From: Massilia sp. UBA2709
Lineage (GTDB): Bacteria; Pseudomonadota; Gammaproteobacteria; Burkholderiales; Burkholderiaceae_D
Length of the DNA stretch: 7,094 bases
Assembly (NCBI GenBank): GCA_002354135.1
Contig: DEKZ01000437.1
Coordinates: 1 to 7,094 of the forward strand
Reading direction: 5' to 3'
Shown here: in pieces, positions 1 to 7,094 of the stretch
Position numbering within the stretch: the first letter of the stretch is position 1
How the letters are laid out: the number at the start of each line of letters is the position of its first letter
Position numbers and translations under genes: made by a program
The notes under the pieces: generated by a model
Database searches by the model: none
What the model was told of the DNA's origin: nothing
Seen by the model: only the letters and a program-made list of their open reading frames with translations

Positions 1-1086
1 GCCCAGGGTCAGGCCGCCGGCCATCAGGTCGGCCGACAGTCCGGTGGCCGCGCCCGACACCACGGCGCCGAGCAGCCCGGCTTGCGCCTTGTCGATCGGC
101 GCGCGCACCGCAAAATTCTCGCGCACGCGTGCATTGATCGTGACCGCCTCGCCCGGATCGACCTTGTGCAGCACCAGCATGCGCATCGTCGTCTTGTTGA
201 TCTCCCCGTTCAGGCGCTCGACCAGCGCCGCCATCGCCGCCTCCTGCCGCTTCTGCTCGTCCTTGCCCAGGCCGACGGCTTTCAGCGCCGTGCGCACCAT
301 GCCGCGCCCTGCGTCGGGAACGGGCTCGCTGTCGCGCGCCGCGGCGGCCACCTGTTCGGCCGTCATGCGCAGCGCGCTGGCGTAGCGCTGGCGATTGCTG
401 GCTTCCCAGGCTGCGCGCAGGCGCGCGTAGCCGGCCTGCTTTTCCGATGCGACCAGCGGCGCGACCGCTTCGTAGAATACGTGCTCGTGCACCCAGCAGC
501 GCGCGAAAGCATCCAGCGCCAGCACCTCGCGCACGACCGGAAAGCGCGCCAGGTGCTGTTTCCATTGCTGCTGCTCGGCGCCCTCCTGCGCGCCGGGCCG
601 CGGCGGCCCCATCTGGTTGAGCAGCACGACCACCGGCTTGCCCAGCCATTCGAGGATATTCATCTCTGCCGGCAGATAGCCGGCGTCGCCCGGCGGCTCC
701 GCCGAATTGACCAGGTAAAGCACGACATCGGCCTCTTCCTTGGCCGCGCGCAAGGCCTGCTGGCTGAGCCAGAACGGACGGTCGCGGTAGCGGTCGAACA
801 CCTCGCGCAGGAACCAGCCGATCGGGTTGCCCGCCAGAGACAAGCGCTTGAGCAGGCGCACCGAGTCGCCGAAGCCCGGGGTGTCCCACAGCAGCAGGCT
901 GTCGCCGGCCGGGCTGGTCTGCAGCGGATGGGCTTCCGCAAAGGTCGTCACGTGGGCAGCGTCGCGCACTTCGCCCACGTCCACGCCGACCAGCGTGCGG
1001 GCCAGCGTGGTCTTGCCGTTGTTCGTGTGCGAGACCAGCGCGAACTGGATTTTCACTGGTGCATCGTTCATCGCATTCATCGTCAT
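1..1086 (-). CDS. P-loop GTPase with DUF3482-type C-terminus (3' end outside window)
   Basis: 362 codons are open from ATG 1086 to the left edge, so the C-terminus is missing. A Ras-like GTPase domain fills the N-terminal half. The P-loop is SHTNNGKTT (residues 19-27), G3 is WDTPGFGD (67-74), and the guanine-specificity position reads LLNQMG (155-160). The segment just before the window edge is rich in Gly/Ala (AGLLGAVVSGAATGL), which suggests membrane insertion or a glycine zipper, as I recall for DUF3482 proteins. The start is chosen because ATG overlaps the stop of the DUF2868 gene (ATGA) and has GGAG 5 nt upstream; ATGs at codons 3 and 6 are alternatives. The gene is probably translationally coupled to DUF2868, so the two products likely act together at the inner membrane. 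GTP binding is inferred from motifs. The cellular role is unknown; YcjX/YcjF of enterobacteria is only an organisational analogy. Confidence 0.9.
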   Translation of the reverse strand, partial: MTMNAMNDAPVKIQFALVSHTNNGKTTLARTLVGVDVGEVRDAAHVTTFAEAHPLQTSPAGDSLLLWDTPGFGDSVRLLKRLSLAGNPIGWFLREVFDRYRDRPFWLSQQALRAAKEEADVVLYLVNSAEPPGDAGYLPAEMNILEWLGKPVVVLLNQMGPPRPGAQEGAEQQQWKQHLARFPVVREVLALDAFARCWVHEHVFYEAVAPLVASEKQAGYARLRAAWEASNRQRYASALRMTAEQVAAAARDSEPVPDAGRGMVRTALKAVGLGKDEQKRQEAAMAALVERLNGEINKTTMRMLVLHKVDPGEAVTINARVRENFAVRAPIDKAQAGLLGAVVSGAATGLSADLMAGGLTLG

Positions 1087-2597
1087 CGCAACTCCGGCAG
1101 GGCGAGGCCGGCGCCGAGCTCGATCGGGCGGCGCTCGGGTTGCAGCAAATTGACGACGGTGGCGGCGGTGCCGTGGAAGCTGCAGAACTGGCGCCACAGG
1201 GCGATACGTTCGTTCACGCGCGTATCGAGGCCGGCCTGGCCGGCGCCTCGTTCGAGCATGCCCGATTCGTCCAGCAGCACCGCCACGCCGCGCTTGCTAT
1301 TGCGGCTGAGGTAATCGAGGAAGGCGCCGTGGTTCTCCTTCTCCGGCGTGGCGGCCAGGTTGAACAGGGCCGCCGTCACCGTCACGCCAGCCTCGTCGAA
1401 GCCGGTCTCGCGCAGCGCTTCCTTCGGCTCTTCGCCATACGGCACCGTGGGCCGCAGCAGCACGCGCGCCTGGGCGCCCAGGGCCATCGCGGCCACCGTC
1501 CACAAGCCGCGGTCGCGCGCTTCGTCGAGCGTAAAACTGTAGGGCAGCACGCGCAGCACGGCCGGGGTGCCGGCGCCGATGCTGTCGGCCAGCTTGCGGA
1601 AATACGGGTGTTCGAGGTCGAGCGGGAAGCGCCGCGCCAGGCGGCGGGCGCGCAAGCCGGCAAACAGCGCCAGCAGCAGGCGCGGCAGGATCACCAGCAA
1701 CAAGATCGTCGCGCCGTACAGGTGCACCCAGCGTTCGCCGGCGCCCGCGATGGCCGCGCCGGTTACCGATCCTGCTGCCGTTGCTGCGCCCGGGGCGAAG
1801 CGCAGGGCTTCGATGTCGGCCAGGGAAAAGCCCTGCAGGAAGGGGAAGACGGTCAGCGCGGGCGTGAACAGCCAGGACAGCAGGGTGTGTACCTGGGTCG
1901 CGTCGAGGAAGGTGCTTTCCCAGCCGGCGCCATATTGCGTCAGCAGGCCGCGCGCATACAGCGAGAGCACGGCACCGAGGGCAAAACCGGCGGCCGACAG
2001 GTGGACCGTACGCGACAGGCGTGCCCGGGTCAGTGGTTCGCTCAGTTGCGCCCACTCGGCCAGGAAACTGGTCAAGCCGGACGCCAGCGGCGCCGGCAGC
2101 TTGCGCGGCGCGACCGCCTTGCCGACGCTCAGGCGGCGCAGCAGGCCCTGCCCCGCCCAGCCGGCCTGGCGCCGCGGGATCAGGGCCCATACCAGCAGCA
2201 CGGCATACATCAGCAGGTTCCAGCCGATGATGAACAGGAGCGGCGCCGACAGCAGGTCGACGCGGTGCGGATCGGCGATGCGGTCGAGCAGCGCGCCGGC
2301 GAACAGCGCCAGCACCGGCAACGCGGCCCAGAAGCCGGGCAGGCCGAGGGCGCGCTTCTGGAAGGCGCCAAAGGCCGGCGTGCGCTCGGCCAGGCGCTTG
2401 AGGATCTGCTCCGAGCGCTGCTGCAGGAACAAGTCCTGCGTCACCGCGCTCTTGCTGTCGGAGGCCTGCCAGGCCGCCAGCTCGCGCGCGCTGCGGCTGG
2501 CGTACTTGCGGTCGTCCTCGCTCAGCACCTGGTGGCCGCTATCGGCCGTTTCGATCGCGCGCACCAGCACGACGCGCCTTGCACCCTGTTCGTTCAT
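1083..2597 (-). CDS. DUF2868 family multi-pass membrane protein
   Basis: A 504-residue protein of unknown function, recognised as DUF2868 by its overall layout and by its pairing with a DUF3482 GTPase. The N-terminal ~80 residues are soluble and charged. Hydrophobic segments follow at about 86-106, 117-140, 197-217, 236-256 and 292-314. A Gly/Ala-rich stretch (270-287) lies before the last one. The C-terminal ~190 residues are soluble and probably cytoplasmic. A short motif, GWESTFLDA (225-233), sits before the fourth hydrophobic segment. The start ATG at 2597 has GGGAG (2602-2606) 4 nt upstream on the minus strand. The stop overlaps the start of the GTPase gene by 4 bp, so this is the first gene of a coupled pair. 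I infer that it anchors or responds to the GTPase. No catalytic motif is evident. The membrane-segment count is by eye and could be off by one. Confidence 0.87.
   Translation of the reverse strand: MNEQGARRVVLVRAIETADSGHQVLSEDDRKYASRSARELAAWQASDSKSAVTQDLFLQQRSEQILKRLAERTPAFGAFQKRALGLPGFWAALPVLALFAGALLDRIADPHRVDLLSAPLLFIIGWNLLMYAVLLVWALIPRRQAGWAGQGLLRRLSVGKAVAPRKLPAPLASGLTSFLAEWAQLSEPLTRARLSRTVHLSAAGFALGAVLSLYARGLLTQYGAGWESTFLDATQVHTLLSWLFTPALTVFPFLQGFSLADIEALRFAPGAATAAGSVTGAAIAGAGERWVHLYGATILLLVILPRLLLALFAGLRARRLARRFPLDLEHPYFRKLADSIGAGTPAVLRVLPYSFTLDEARDRGLWTVAAMALGAQARVLLRPTVPYGEEPKEALRETGFDEAGVTVTAALFNLAATPEKENHGAFLDYLSRNSKRGVAVLLDESGMLERGAGQAGLDTRVNERIALWRQFCSFHGTAATVVNLLQPERRPIELGAGLALPELR
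1092..1095 (-). promoter_or_regulatory. Shine-Dalgarno for the GTPase, inside the DUF2868 3' end
   Basis: GGAG on the minus strand lies 5 nt before ATG 1086 and within the last codons of the DUF2868 gene. Together with the ATGA overlap it supports the first of three nearby in-frame ATGs as the start, and suggests translational coupling. Confidence 0.5.
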
Positions 2598-2783
2598 GCG
2601 TCTCCCGGTTTATTGGATTGGCAACACCATACCCGCATTGTGCCGCAGATTGGCATCGAGCCCCAGCACAGGCGCCCCCCGTCCACCTCACCATATTCAC
2701 TCCAGGGCATGCAATCGGCTTCACCCGAGCCCGGGAGTAGCGTCTACCCGGTGTATTGATGGGCTTTCCGGCAGAGGTAGCGG

Positions 2784-2810
2784 GCAGGCGGCGCCGAGAT
2801 CCTCGCCTGC
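2784..2810. repeat. GC-rich inverted repeat, 7-bp perfect arms
   Basis: GCAGGCG (2784-2790) and CGCCTGC (2804-2810) are exact reverse complements around a 13-nt spacer. An alternative fold pairs GAG (2796-2798) with CTC (2802-2804) as an inner stem. There is no following T-run on either strand. In GC-rich DNA an arm of this length can arise by chance, so no function is assigned. Confidence 0.35.
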
Positions 2811-2997
2811 TGCACATACACGAACCATGGCCTATGCGGCTGTGGCACCCCGTCCGGATCGCCAGGTAAGCAGCTTTCTTCGCTTCGACGGCGAGCCCCT
2901 CATGCAGTGCGCATGAAGGCGCTCTGCGTCTTGCAACCGGCACGGCGACGACTGCCGGCTGCATCCCAAGTTCCCGTTAATGACAGGCCTGCTGATG

Positions 2998-3026
2998 CCG
3001 GTCTTGAGTGCATCAACTCAGACCGG
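2998..3026. repeat. 29-bp interrupted palindrome (possible operator or hairpin)
   Basis: The left arm CCGGTCTTGAGT (2998-3009) pairs with the right arm ACTCAGACCGG (3016-3026) over 11 bp, with one unpaired T in the left arm and a 6-nt loop GCATCA. It lies 160 bp before the regulator's start codon. The sequence after it (TTCGGCCCGATTG) lacks a T-tract, so it is a poor intrinsic terminator on the plus strand; the minus-strand flank has none either. A dimeric regulator's operator, autoregulation by the downstream activator, or an RNA hairpin are all possible. The structure is seen directly; the role is inference. Confidence 0.6.
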
Positions 3027-3064
3027 TTCGGCCCGATTGTGTGTTCAAAAAATTCACAAACCGT

Positions 3065-3095
3065 TCGACAATTTGCGGACGGAAGGGTGTATTCT
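3065..3095 (+). promoter_or_regulatory. Weak sigma-70-like promoter candidate for the regulator operon
   Basis: TATTCT (3090-3095) could be a -10 element, with TCGACA (3065-3070) as a -35 element at a long 19-nt spacing. It sits in the AT-rich part of the intergenic region, about 90 bp before the start codon. The match is poor, and the transcription start could lie elsewhere in this stretch. Confidence 0.22.
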
Positions 3096-3186
3096 CCACA
3101 GCAGATGAGGTGTCACTCACATACAAGTCCATAAAGCGACAGCGGCCGGCACTAGCACCGCCCTAGTCGCGGACGTAGGAGACAAC

Positions 3187-5205
<2,019 letters not shown>

Positions 5206-5226
5206 GCGGCAGGAAAGGAGAAGCGG

Positions 5227-5814
5227 ATGGCCACGCCAGCGCACTACACAGGCACCGCGATCGCCCTGCACTGGTTCATCGCCGTCGTCCTGCTCGGCCA
5301 GTTCGCCTTCGGCCTGGCGCTGGAGGATATCCCGCGCGGCACGCCGGAACGCGGCTTTTACGTCAACCTGCACAAGAGCATCGGCATCCTGATCGGGCTC
5401 CTGATTTTGCTGCGCCTGGCCTGGCGCCTGGCCCACAAGCCGCCGCCGCTGCCCGACACCATGGCGCCCTGGCAGCGCCGCGCCGCCTGGTTCAGCCATG
5501 CGGCCCTGTACATCTGCATGGTGGCCCTGCCTCTGTCCGGCTACCTCGCCTCCAACTTCAGCCGGCACGGCATCAAGTTCTTCAACACGTTCCGCTGGGC
5601 GCCCTGGGGGCCGGACGACAAGACCCTGTACGCCTTCTTCAACGGCGCGCACCACCTTGCCGCCCTGCTGCTGGCCATATTCGTTTTTGTGCACGTGCTC
5701 GCCGTTGCGAAGCACATGCTGATCGACCGCGACCGCCTGCTGCTGCGCATGTGGCCGCAGCGCGGCGCACCCGCCGACCAACCCCGTTCCAACCTGCCTG
5801 TGGAGACCCGATGA
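5227..5814 (+). CDS. Cytochrome b561, four-helix di-heme membrane protein
   Basis: A 195-residue inner-membrane b-type cytochrome of the bacterial b561 (YodB/CybB-like) family, which moves electrons between quinone and periplasmic or membrane partners. Four hydrophobic helices lie at about 10-31, 46-66, 86-108 and 141-163. The likely heme ligands are H15 (ALHWF), H49 (NLHKSIG), H142 in GAHH and H156 (FVHVLAVAKH). Their spacing of 34 and 14 residues matches the usual ligand pattern. A periplasmic loop of about 30 residues separates helices 3 and 4. The length is typical. The start ATG has AAAGGAG (5214-5220) 6 nt upstream. The gene follows the activator by 21 nt and overlaps the propeller gene by ATGA. 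I infer that it serves a periplasmic dehydrogenase, possibly PQQ-dependent, encoded nearby; the partner is not in the window. Confidence 0.92.
   Translation: MATPAHYTGTAIALHWFIAVVLLGQFAFGLALEDIPRGTPERGFYVNLHKSIGILIGLLILLRLAWRLAHKPPPLPDTMAPWQRRAAWFSHAALYICMVALPLSGYLASNFSRHGIKFFNTFRWAPWGPDDKTLYAFFNGAHHLAALLLAIFVFVHVLAVAKHMLIDRDRLLLRMWPQRGAPADQPRSNLPVETR
5802..5805 (+). promoter_or_regulatory. Shine-Dalgarno fixing the propeller start at 5811
   Basis: GGAG lies 5 nt before ATG 5811, whose last two bases overlap the TGA stop of the cytochrome b561 gene. The same frame stays open far upstream to about 4614, but that part lies over the regulator and cytochrome genes. The first later in-frame alternative I see is GTG 5946, without a ribosome site. 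The start therefore places the 12-bp repeats inside the coding sequence. Confidence 0.6.
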
Positions 5815-6866
5815 CCGTCCTGCCCGTCCGCTTATCTGCCCGCTTACCTGCCCGCTTACCTGCCCGTTTAGTTACCCGCTTAGTTACCCGCTTAGTTACC
5901 CGCTTAGTTCCTTGCTTAGTTGTCCGCTCGTTTGCCCGTGCCACCGTGGCGCTCGCCGTTACATTCCCTTCGACCCTGTTGGCCGCGCCATTCGCCTACG
6001 TGCCGAACGAAGGCTCGGGCACGATCTCGGTGATCGACACGGCGACCGACGAGGTCGTTGGCGAGATGCCCGGCGGCTCCAAGCCGCGCGGCCTGGCGGT
6101 GGGCAGCGACGGGCGCTGGCTGTATGTCAGCGACCAGCCGAACAACCGCCTGCAGCTGGTCGACATCAAGGCACGCAAGGCCGGCGCCACTGTCGCGCTG
6201 GGCGAGTCGCCCGAAGGGGTGTCGATTTCCCCGGACGGACGCTGGGTGGTCGCGGCCCTGGAAGGCAAGAACGAAATCGCGGTGATCGACACGCGCACCA
6301 ATGCACTGGCATTCGCCATTACCGTGCACGGCAAGAATCCCGAGCATGCCGTGTTCAGCCCGAATGGCCGCCTGCTGTTCGTCAGCGCCGAGGAAGGCGA
6401 CGCCGTCGACATCATCGATTTCACCAGCCGCAAGCAGGTAGCCCAGGTCGCGGTCGGCGCCCGCCCGCGCGGCATCGGCTTCCTGCCGGACAGCAGCCGC
6501 GCCTATGTCGCTACCGAGAACGCGAACGAAGTCTTCGTGATCGACACCACCAGCTTTGCCATCGTCACGCGCATCAAGGCGGGACTACGCGCCAACGGCA
6601 TCGCCGTCCATCCGAGCGGCAAACAGGTGTACGTGTCGAACGGCGGCGACGCCAACGTCTCGGTGATCGACACCGCCAGCAACAAGGTGGCGGCGACGGT
6701 GCCGGTCGGCCAGCGCCCCTGGAACATGGCGCTCACGCCCGACGGCAAGAAGCTCTACGTCGCCAACGGCCGCTCGGGCAACGTGAGCGTGATCGACACG
6801 GCGGCCCAGACCAAGCTGCGCGACGTCGCCGTCGGCAAGCTGCCCTGGGGCGTGGTGATCAAGTAG
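5811..6866 (+). CDS. Exported seven-bladed YVTN beta-propeller, PQQ-catabolism-associated type
   Basis: A 351-residue protein with an N-terminal export signal and one propeller domain. Seven blades of about 42 residues begin at AYVPNEG, LYVSDQP, VVAALEG, LFVSAEEG, AYVATEN, VYVSNGG and LYVANGR. Most carry a VIDT-like strand (VIDT in five; variants VDIK and IIDF) and a P-x-G turn. The blade number and the compact, domain-only layout fit the family described as PQQ-dependent catabolism-associated beta-propeller (TIGR03866), whose exact role is unknown. The leader is odd. Residues 7-34 are a repeated Arg-Leu-x-x series, followed by a hydrophobic core at about 44-58 and a likely cleavage near A58/A59, so the basic n-region is unusually long. 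Cys35 is not in a good lipobox. The gene starts at an ATGA overlap with cytochrome b561, so the two are probably co-translated and may act in the same periplasmic electron-transfer process. Its 3' end overlaps the convergent ATP-grasp gene. Confidence 0.9.
   Translation: MTVLPVRLSARLPARLPARLVTRLVTRLVTRLVPCLVVRSFARATVALAVTFPSTLLAAPFAYVPNEGSGTISVIDTATDEVVGEMPGGSKPRGLAVGSDGRWLYVSDQPNNRLQLVDIKARKAGATVALGESPEGVSISPDGRWVVAALEGKNEIAVIDTRTNALAFAITVHGKNPEHAVFSPNGRLLFVSAEEGDAVDIIDFTSRKQVAQVAVGARPRGIGFLPDSSRAYVATENANEVFVIDTTSFAIVTRIKAGLRANGIAVHPSGKQVYVSNGGDANVSVIDTASNKVAATVPVGQRPWNMALTPDGKKLYVANGRSGNVSVIDTAAQTKLRDVAVGKLPWGVVIK
5829..5936 (+). repeat. 12-bp tandem repeat, 8-9 units, inside the signal-peptide coding region
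   Basis: Nine consecutive 12-bp units run from 5829. Unit 1 is CGCTTATCTGCC, units 2-3 are CGCTTACCTGCC, unit 4 is CGTTTAGTTACC, units 5-6 are CGCTTAGTTACC, and units 7-8 are degenerate (CGCTTAGTTCCT, TGCTTAGTTGTC). Unit 9 (CGCTCGTTTGCC) is only loosely related. They encode RLSA, RLPA twice, RLVT three times, RLVP, CLVV and RSFA. There are two sub-families, CCTGCC and GTTACC, suggesting stepwise local expansion. As 12 is a multiple of 3, copy-number change would lengthen or shorten the leader without a frameshift. The tract is only about 50% GC, below its surroundings. Confidence 0.93.
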
Positions 6867-7094
6867 CCGCGCCCGGCTCGAAGCTGGCGACGTCGACGCT
6901 GACGGCGCGGCGCCGCGTCGCCGGCGCCGGCATGGCGGCCGGGCTCCTGAGCAGGTCGATGACCAGGCCCGCCGGATTGCAGCCGATCGAGGCGTGCAGG
7001 CCGGCGTAGGCCGCGGTCAGGCGCGGATTGACCTCGAGCACCACCGGCCCGCGCTCGGTCAGGATGATGTCCACGCCAACATAGCCCCACAAGG
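6859..7094 (-). CDS. ATP-grasp family protein, C-terminal fragment
   Basis: Only the last 78 codons are inside the window; the gene enters from the right edge and ends with TGA at 6861-6859. The visible part begins LWGYVGVDIIL and continues to LEVNPRLTAAY. The E-x-N-P-R element is the ATP-grasp metal-binding motif near the end of the catalytic domain, and GYVGVD is the strand before it. A poorly conserved Ala/Arg-rich tail of about 25 residues follows. ATP-grasp enzymes ligate a carboxylate to a nucleophile using ATP; the substrate cannot be told from this fragment. The wording of the motif resembles the COG1821-type proteins found among tetrahydromethanopterin-linked C1 genes, but this is a memory-based comparison. 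It converges on the propeller gene with an 8-bp overlap (6859-6866), so no room exists for a terminator between them. Confidence 0.8.
   Translation of the reverse strand, partial: LWGYVGVDIILTERGPVVLEVNPRLTAAYAGLHASIGCNPAGLVIDLLRSPAAMPAPATRRRAVSVDVASFEPGAAT

Larger units (their letters stand above)
2598..3186. other. Divergent intergenic region with no convincing gene
   Basis: These 589 bp separate the minus-strand DUF2868 operon from the plus-strand regulator operon and should hold both promoters. Several frames stay open for 70-140 codons on either strand. None has a good ribosome site, recognisable motif or conserved-looking composition, so I treat them as chance frames. The part from about 3035 to 3100 is clearly more AT-rich than its surroundings, as expected for a promoter region. 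I looked for a sigma-54 site (TGGCAC-N5-TTGC) on both strands. The one TGGCAC, at 2844-2849, is not followed by a TTGC element, so the activator encoded downstream probably binds elsewhere or acts outside the window. Confidence 0.7.

Noticed and set aside
2731..2751. Inverted repeat CCGGG...CCCGG as a terminator
   Set aside because: Only five outer pairs form cleanly, a 2-nt bulge is needed for more, no T-tract follows, and no gene ends there.
82..2759. Long plus-strand open frames of 410 and 566 codons opposite the DUF2868/DUF3482 operon
   Set aside because: Their low-complexity Arg/Gln/His-rich products are the usual antisense image of GC-rich genes. The minus strand carries GTPase motifs and transmembrane segments.
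2844..2849. TGGCAC as a possible sigma-54 -24 element
   Set aside because: The -12 position reads CCGG instead of TTGC.
2907..3134. Possible 75-codon gene in the intergenic region
   Set aside because: It would start at a GTG with no clear ribosome site, crosses the palindrome and the AT-rich promoter-like stretch, and its product shows no recognisable motif.
5904..5915. Lipobox-like LVPC around Cys35 of the propeller leader
   Set aside because: Proline directly before the cysteine is atypical, and a separate hydrophobic core with a signal-peptidase-I-like site follows at about residues 44-59.
5829..5936. CRISPR array or replication iterons
   Set aside because: The units are 12 bp without spacers, are in frame within a gene, and vary in a codon-wise manner.

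Overview
The window is GC-rich DNA with dense gene packing, ATGA start/stop overlaps and short spacers. It looks like a betaproteobacterial chromosome, most likely Oxalobacteraceae (Massilia/Telluria-like). The main clue is the adjacent DUF2868/DUF3482 gene pair, which I know mainly from Burkholderiales. The genus is inference; no RNA gene or other taxonomic marker is present.

Region 1 (1-2597, minus strand) is a two-gene operon. The upstream gene encodes a 504-residue multi-pass membrane protein of the DUF2868 type. It overlaps by 4 bp (ATGA) the start of a P-loop GTPase of the DUF3482 type, whose 3' end lies beyond the left edge. The function of this pair is not established; the organisation suggests a GTPase working with a membrane partner.

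Region 2 (2598-3186) is a 589-bp divergent intergenic region. I see no convincing gene in it. It holds a strong 29-bp interrupted palindrome (2998-3026), a weaker GC-rich inverted repeat (2784-2810) and a poor sigma-70-like promoter candidate before the regulator.

Region 3 (3187-6866, plus strand) is a compact three-gene unit. It encodes an AcoR-type sigma-54-dependent activator (GAF, PAS-like, AAA+ and Fis-type HTH), a four-helix cytochrome b561, and an exported seven-bladed YVTN beta-propeller. The propeller resembles the family associated with PQQ-dependent alcohol catabolism. Spacers are 21 nt and then a 4-bp overlap. Taken together this suggests a regulatory and electron-transfer/periplasmic accessory part of a quinoprotein alcohol oxidation locus; no PQQ dehydrogenase is in the window. 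The propeller's first ~43 codons are odd: eight to nine copies of a 12-bp tandem repeat encode an Arg-Leu-x-x leader and hold every TTA leucine codon I could find in the annotated genes.

Region 4 (6859-7094, minus strand) is the C-terminal end of an ATP-grasp protein. It converges on the propeller gene and overlaps its 3' end by 8 bp. ATP-grasp proteins of similar look accompany tetrahydromethanopterin-linked formaldehyde oxidation genes in methylotrophs, which would fit an alcohol oxidation locus, but this is only a hypothesis.
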